Source: an uncultured Amylibacter sp.
Lineage (GTDB): Bacteria > Pseudomonadota > Alphaproteobacteria > Rhodobacterales > Rhodobacteraceae
Direction: 5' to 3'
Length of the DNA: 17,901 nucleotides
NCBI GenBank assembly: GCA_937944065.1
Contig: CALDZS010000348.1
Coordinates: forward strand, 1-17,901
Part shown: positions 14,810 through 17,901 of the stretch, piece by piece
Position numbering within the stretch: position 1 is the stretch's first letter
How the letters are laid out: every line of letters begins with the position of its first letter
Notes under the pieces: generated by a model
Told to the model about the DNA's origin: nothing
The model's database searches: none
The model's input: only the letters and a program-made list of their open reading frames with translations
Position numbers and translations under genes: made by a program

Positions 14810-16606
14810 TTAGTGGCTGTGACGCGGCGTGTGTTTACGCGCGATATCTTTGTAATTATCCGCATCGCGCAATGTCATACCTTGATCAAACGGTTGCACC
14901 AATTCGCGGAAATATTGCTGCCATGGGGTATGACTTTCGGGTGTTGGAAATCCGCCCGCCTCCATCAATTCAGCGGCGCGTTGTGCCAAAACCTCTGCCG
15001 ATAATAACATATCGGCGCTGCACTTATTCAAATCGATCCGCACCCGATCCCCTGTTTTTAACAATGCTAGACCACCGCCGTCCGCCGCCTCTGGCGCTGC
15101 ATTCAGGATCGAGGGCGATCCGGACGTGCCCGATTGACGACCATCACCGATGCAAGGTAACGCAGTTACCCCTTGTTTCAACAGATACGATGGCGGGCGC
15201 ATATTCACCACCTCGGCACCCCCAGGATATCCTTTTGGGCCCGTGCCGCGCATGAACAGCACGCATTCTTTGTCTATGTTTTCGGCAGCATCATCGATGC
15301 GATCATGATAATCTTCGGGGCCGTCAAACACGATTGCGCGACCTTCGAACGCATTTGGATCGTCTGGATTTGATAGATAAGTTTCCCGGAAATCCGCGCT
15401 GATCACGCTGGTTTTCATAATCGCACTGTCGAACAAGTTGCCCTTTAGATTGATGAACCCAGCCTTGTGCATCATCGGATCATCAACCGTTTTTATCACG
15501 CGCAGATCGCCGGTGTCCTTGCCCACACAATTGTCCGAGATAGTTTCGCCGTTTACCGTTATCGCATCTGGATACGGCAGCAAGCCACCTTTGAGCAAAG
15601 CGGCAACCACCGCTGGCACACCGCCTGCACGGTGAAAATCTTCGCCTAGGTATTCACCAGCTGGCTGCATATTGACCAACAGTGGAATGTCATGGCCCAG
15701 CTTTTGCCAATCATCATTATTCAACGGCACGCCCAAATGACGTGCAACTGCGTTCAAATGGATCGGTGCATTCGTTGATCCACCTATGGCAGAGTTGACA
15801 ACGATCGCGTTCGCAAACGCCTCTCTTGTCATGATTTGATCGGGGCGCATATCGTCCCAAACCATATCAACAATTCGCTTGCCAGTAGCATAACTAATTT
15901 GACCACGCTCGCGGTACGGGGCTGGTATTGCCGCCGATCCCGGCAATTGCATTCCCAATGCCTCTGCCAACGAGTTCATCGTGCTAGCAGTGCCCATAGT
16001 GTTGCAAAACCCGACAGACGGCGCGGTTGACGCCACAAGCTCCATGAACCCTTCATCGTCCAATTCACCCTTGGCACGCAATTCACGCGCCTTCCAAACC
16101 ATGGTGCCTGATCCGGCGCGTTCATTTCGATACCATCCGTTCAGCATCGGGCCGACCGATAATGCAATCGCGGGGATGTTCACTGTGGCCGCCGCCATAA
16201 GCAAGGCTGGCGTAGTTTTATCGCAACCAATATTCAGGACAACGCCGTCAATTGGATAGCCATGCAACGTTTCCACCAAAGACAGATAAGCAAGGTTTCG
16301 GTCTAGGCTGGCGGTCGGGCGTTTTCCCGTTTCTTGGATCGGGTGCACGGGGATTTCGATTGGAATGCCGCCTGCGGCCTGAACGCCATCACGCACCCGC
16401 TTGGTCAATTCCAAATGGTGGCGATTGCACGGTGACAGGTCGCTGCCAGTTTGCGCGATGCCGATGATAGGTTTGCCCGACTGCAGCTCTTCTCGGGTCA
16501 GGCCGTAGTTCAAATACCGCTCTAAATACAGCGCCGTCATCTCTGGATCAGTTAAGTCGTTAAACCATCCTGTCGAACGTAAATCTTCCTTTTTGATTTT
16601 GGCCAT
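14810..16606 (-). CDS. IlvD/Edd-family sugar-acid (aldonate) dehydratase
   Basis: This 598-residue protein dehydrates an aldonic acid to a 2-keto-3-deoxy acid. Iron-sulphur cysteines are C60 (SDLSPCNRHH), C128 (NIGCDKTTP) and C201 (VGFCNTMGTAST), the spacing I recall for the [2Fe-2S] cluster of Caulobacter D-xylonate and Rhizobium L-arabinonate dehydratases. Other shared features are MTALYLERYLNYG, GKPIIGIAQTGSD, IPAPYRERGQ, GDGRQSGTSGSPSILNA and a C-terminus ending PRHSH. It is clearly in the sugar-acid branch and not a dihydroxy-acid dehydratase (IlvD proper). Xylonate, arabinonate, galactonate and fuconate cannot be told apart by eye; the divergent dgoA favours a galactose-type acid. AAAGGAC lies 9 nt before the ATG. 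Confidence 0.9.
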   Translation of the reverse strand: MAKIKKEDLRSTGWFNDLTDPEMTALYLERYLNYGLTREELQSGKPIIGIAQTGSDLSPCNRHHLELTKRVRDGVQAAGGIPIEIPVHPIQETGKRPTASLDRNLAYLSLVETLHGYPIDGVVLNIGCDKTTPALLMAAATVNIPAIALSVGPMLNGWYRNERAGSGTMVWKARELRAKGELDDEGFMELVASTAPSVGFCNTMGTASTMNSLAEALGMQLPGSAAIPAPYRERGQISYATGKRIVDMVWDDMRPDQIMTREAFANAIVVNSAIGGSTNAPIHLNAVARHLGVPLNNDDWQKLGHDIPLLVNMQPAGEYLGEDFHRAGGVPAVVAALLKGGLLPYPDAITVNGETISDNCVGKDTGDLRVIKTVDDPMMHKAGFINLKGNLFDSAIMKTSVISADFRETYLSNPDDPNAFEGRAIVFDGPEDYHDRIDDAAENIDKECVLFMRGTGPKGYPGGAEVVNMRPPSYLLKQGVTALPCIGDGRQSGTSGSPSILNAAPEAADGGGLALLKTGDRVRIDLNKCSADMLLSAEVLAQRAAELMEAGGFPTPESHTPWQQYFRELVQPFDQGMTLRDADNYKDIARKHTPRHSH

Positions 16607-16662
16607 TGGATGACTGTCCTTTCTAGGGCGTAGCTCGCAAAATTGCCGTAGCTAATTGGTAC

Positions 16663-16677
16663 ATTTCATTCTGAAAT
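16663..16677. promoter_or_regulatory. Candidate repressor operator upstream of the dehydratase gene
   Basis: ATTTCA (16663-16668) and TGAAAT (16672-16677) form a perfect 6-bp inverted repeat with a 3-nt centre. It lies just downstream of the candidate minus-strand -10 (16679-16684), at the expected transcription start of the dehydratase gene, which is a usual place for a repressor site. The regulator is not in the window. Confidence 0.4.
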
Positions 16678-16678
16678 C

Positions 16679-16706
16679 ATTATGTTTTTTATTCTTAAAA
16701 ACACAA
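16679..16706 (-). promoter_or_regulatory. Candidate promoter for the dehydratase gene
   Basis: On the minus strand TTGTGT (16701-16706) and CATAAT (16679-16684) are 16 nt apart. The -10 matches the sigma-70 consensus at five of six positions, the -35 at three. The spacer contains an inverted repeat GTTTTT/AAAAAC (16684-16689 and 16697-16702). The rest of the 209-bp gap up to dgoA contains a perfect TATAAT at 16723-16728 without a good -35 on either strand, and a weak plus-strand pair TTGCAA (16748-16753) with CATTAT (16772-16777). Confidence 0.3.
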
Positions 16707-16815
16707 GCTTTGATCCGATTATTATAATGAAAACTTACCGCTTGGGTTTGCAAGGCAAGATCAACTCTATACATTATAGCCAAACCGCAGAGTCACTGTG
16801 AGCAAGGGACATCCA

Positions 16816-17445
16816 ATGATTGACACGAACCAACGATTGATTGCAATTCTACGTGGAATTCGCCCTGAAGAGGCCGAAGATATGATCACCACGCTCATCC
16901 ATGCAGGCATCCGCGCGATGGAGATTACGATGAATTCGCCAGAGCCATTAAAATCGATCGAAACAGCTGTGGCCGTTGCCAATAAACTGGCACCCAATGC
17001 ATGTTTGGTTGGCGCAGGTACCGTTTTGACGGTCGAGCAAGTTGAACAGGTTCATGCGCTAGGCGGGAATATGATTGTTTCCCCAGATGCAAATCCAGAT
17101 GTAATCGCACGCACCGCCATGTTAGGCATGAAAAGCTTCCCTGGTGTGTTTTCGCCAACCGAAGCATTTTTGGCCTTGCGCACTGGCGCATCTGGTCTGA
17201 AATTTTTCCCCGCATCAGGACTGGGCGCAGACACCATCAATGCAATGCGCGCGGTCTTACCACCCGAAACCCAAGTTTTCGCGGTGGGCGGTGTCGGCCC
17301 AGATAATTTTGAAGAGTACAAAAATGCAGGTGTGAACGGGTACGGTTTGGGCAGTAATTTGTACAAAGCTGGTCGCAGCGCTGAGGAAGTTGGTAAACGC
17401 GCTATGGCCGCCGTTGAAAAGATGGCGGCAGTTTACGACGCCTAG
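16816..17445 (+). CDS. dgoA: 2-dehydro-3-deoxy-6-phosphogalactonate aldolase
   Basis: This 209-residue class I aldolase of the KDPG/KDPGal family splits 2-keto-3-deoxy-6-phosphogalactonate into pyruvate and glyceraldehyde 3-phosphate, the last step of the De Ley-Doudoroff galactose route. The catalytic acid/base E36 (AMEITMNSP), the Schiff-base lysine K129 (GASGLKFFPAS), the LIAILRGI start, VGAGTVLT and the phosphate-binding AVGGVGPDNF and YGLGSNLYKAG segments are present. The GLGSxLYxAG ending and overall pattern resemble E. coli DgoA more than KDPG aldolase Eda. The ATG at 16816 is preferred to an in-frame GTG at 16798 because AAGGGA ends just upstream of it and family length results. It is divergent from the dehydratase and convergent with galM, 11 bp between stops. 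Confidence 0.92.
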   Translation: MIDTNQRLIAILRGIRPEEAEDMITTLIHAGIRAMEITMNSPEPLKSIETAVAVANKLAPNACLVGAGTVLTVEQVEQVHALGGNMIVSPDANPDVIARTAMLGMKSFPGVFSPTEAFLALRTGASGLKFFPASGLGADTINAMRAVLPPETQVFAVGGVGPDNFEEYKNAGVNGYGLGSNLYKAGRSAEEVGKRAMAAVEKMAAVYDA

Positions 17446-17456
17446 GTTTTCGCACA

Positions 17457-17901
17457 TTAAAACCGGAACTGAGACCTTTGTTGATAAGTCTCCGTCGCTT
17501 TCAGAACCGCGAATGGAAAGCCCGCATTGTTAGGCGCATCCGGCCATAGCTGTGGTTCCAAAGCAATTCCTGCACAAGGTCCGTAAGCAAAACCATTATG
17601 TCCTATTGAACCACCTTCTTCGATGGCTTGCCCCGTGTAAATTTGCAGCCCCGGCTCCGTCGTAAATATCTCCATCTCAATCCCCTTAGCTGGCGCCGAC
17701 AGAGTTGCGACATGCTGCAATTCACCTCGTTCCAAGGACAGGCACAAGTTGTGATCGTAAAAATTTTCAACCGACAAGGCGCGTCCTGATCGAAAGTCAA
17801 ACTCGGTATCTGCAACATCCTGGACGGAACCCGTTGGGATACCACCCTGTTCTAGTGGCAGGTAATGGTCCGCATGTACCTTCAAGGAATGACCTTCAAT
17901 A
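17457..17901 (-). CDS. galM: Aldose 1-epimerase (mutarotase), C-terminal part
   Basis: This is the C-terminal 148 residues of a galactose mutarotase-like protein, cut by the right edge of the window. The frame is open through the edge: codons before the first possible start (a TTG at 17885) read IEGHS and continue into LKVHADHYLP, matching the family pattern. Visible signatures are IPTGSVQDVADTEFDFRSG, the FYDHNLCL segment, TTEPGLQIYTGQ, and ALEPQLWPDAPN with the catalytic glutamate in EPQ. It interconverts alpha and beta anomers of aldoses such as galactose or arabinose. It faces dgoA tail to tail with 11 bp between the stops and no terminator. Its start and N-terminal half, including the first active-site histidine region, lie outside the window. 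Confidence 0.92.
   Translation of the reverse strand, partial: IEGHSLKVHADHYLPLEQGGIPTGSVQDVADTEFDFRSGRALSVENFYDHNLCLSLERGELQHVATLSAPAKGIEMEIFTTEPGLQIYTGQAIEEGGSIGHNGFAYGPCAGIALEPQLWPDAPNNAGFPFAVLKATETYQQRSQFRF

Noticed and set aside
16723..16728. Perfect TATAAT as a promoter for dgoA
   Set aside because: No acceptable -35 lies 15-19 nt upstream on the plus strand, and the element is part of a small AT-rich palindrome, so it is noted in the region description only.
1..17901. CRISPR arrays, tRNA genes, insertion sequences, prophage or defence genes
   Set aside because: No repeated spacer pattern, cloverleaf, terminal repeats or transposase-like frame was seen; intergenic gaps are short and the genes are metabolic.

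Overview
The window reads as a dense stretch of a chromosome from an alphaproteobacterium, most likely a marine Rhodobacterales (Roseobacter-type) member. The basis is the gene content: an Lrp-type putR divergent from a putA without a DNA-binding domain, a non-pyrrolysine MttB-family methyltransferase, and an oxyR/katG divergent pair. Base composition looks roughly balanced by eye. No window-internal mobile element, CRISPR, rRNA or tRNA was seen, and no gap without a gene exceeds about 210 bases.

Region 1 (1-5810, minus strand) is a dipeptide ABC transporter operon read right to left: dppA (periplasmic binding protein), an M24 Xaa-Pro-type peptidase, dppB, dppC, dppD and the first 57 codons of dppF, which leaves the window on the left. 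From the peptidase onward the genes overlap or are 1 nt apart. A perfect 13-bp stem-loop separates dppA from the rest.

Region 2 (5928-9966) is a proline catabolism unit: putR (Lrp/AsnC family, minus) diverges from putA (plus), a bifunctional proline dehydrogenase/P5C dehydrogenase. Together regions 1 and 2 suggest a route from proline-containing dipeptides to glutamate: uptake by Dpp, cleavage by the M24 peptidase, oxidation by PutA. This grouping is an inference from gene order.

Region 3 (9967-14804) holds an MttB-family methyltransferase whose stop codon directly abuts the putA stop, then oxyR (peroxide sensor with both redox cysteines) divergent from katG (catalase-peroxidase), closed by an 11-bp stem-loop terminator.

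Region 4 (14810-17901) is a sugar-acid catabolism group: an IlvD/Edd-family aldonate dehydratase (closest in my memory to D-xylonate/L-arabinonate dehydratases), a divergent 2-keto-3-deoxy-6-phosphogalactonate aldolase (dgoA), and a convergent, right-truncated aldose 1-epimerase (galM). A 209-bp divergent promoter region with inverted repeats lies between the first two.

Nothing here is a clearly unprecedented system. The most interesting points are the compact proline-peptide scavenging module, the MttB homologue back to back with putA (possible proline-betaine link), and the mixed phosphorylated/non-phosphorylated sugar-acid enzymes.
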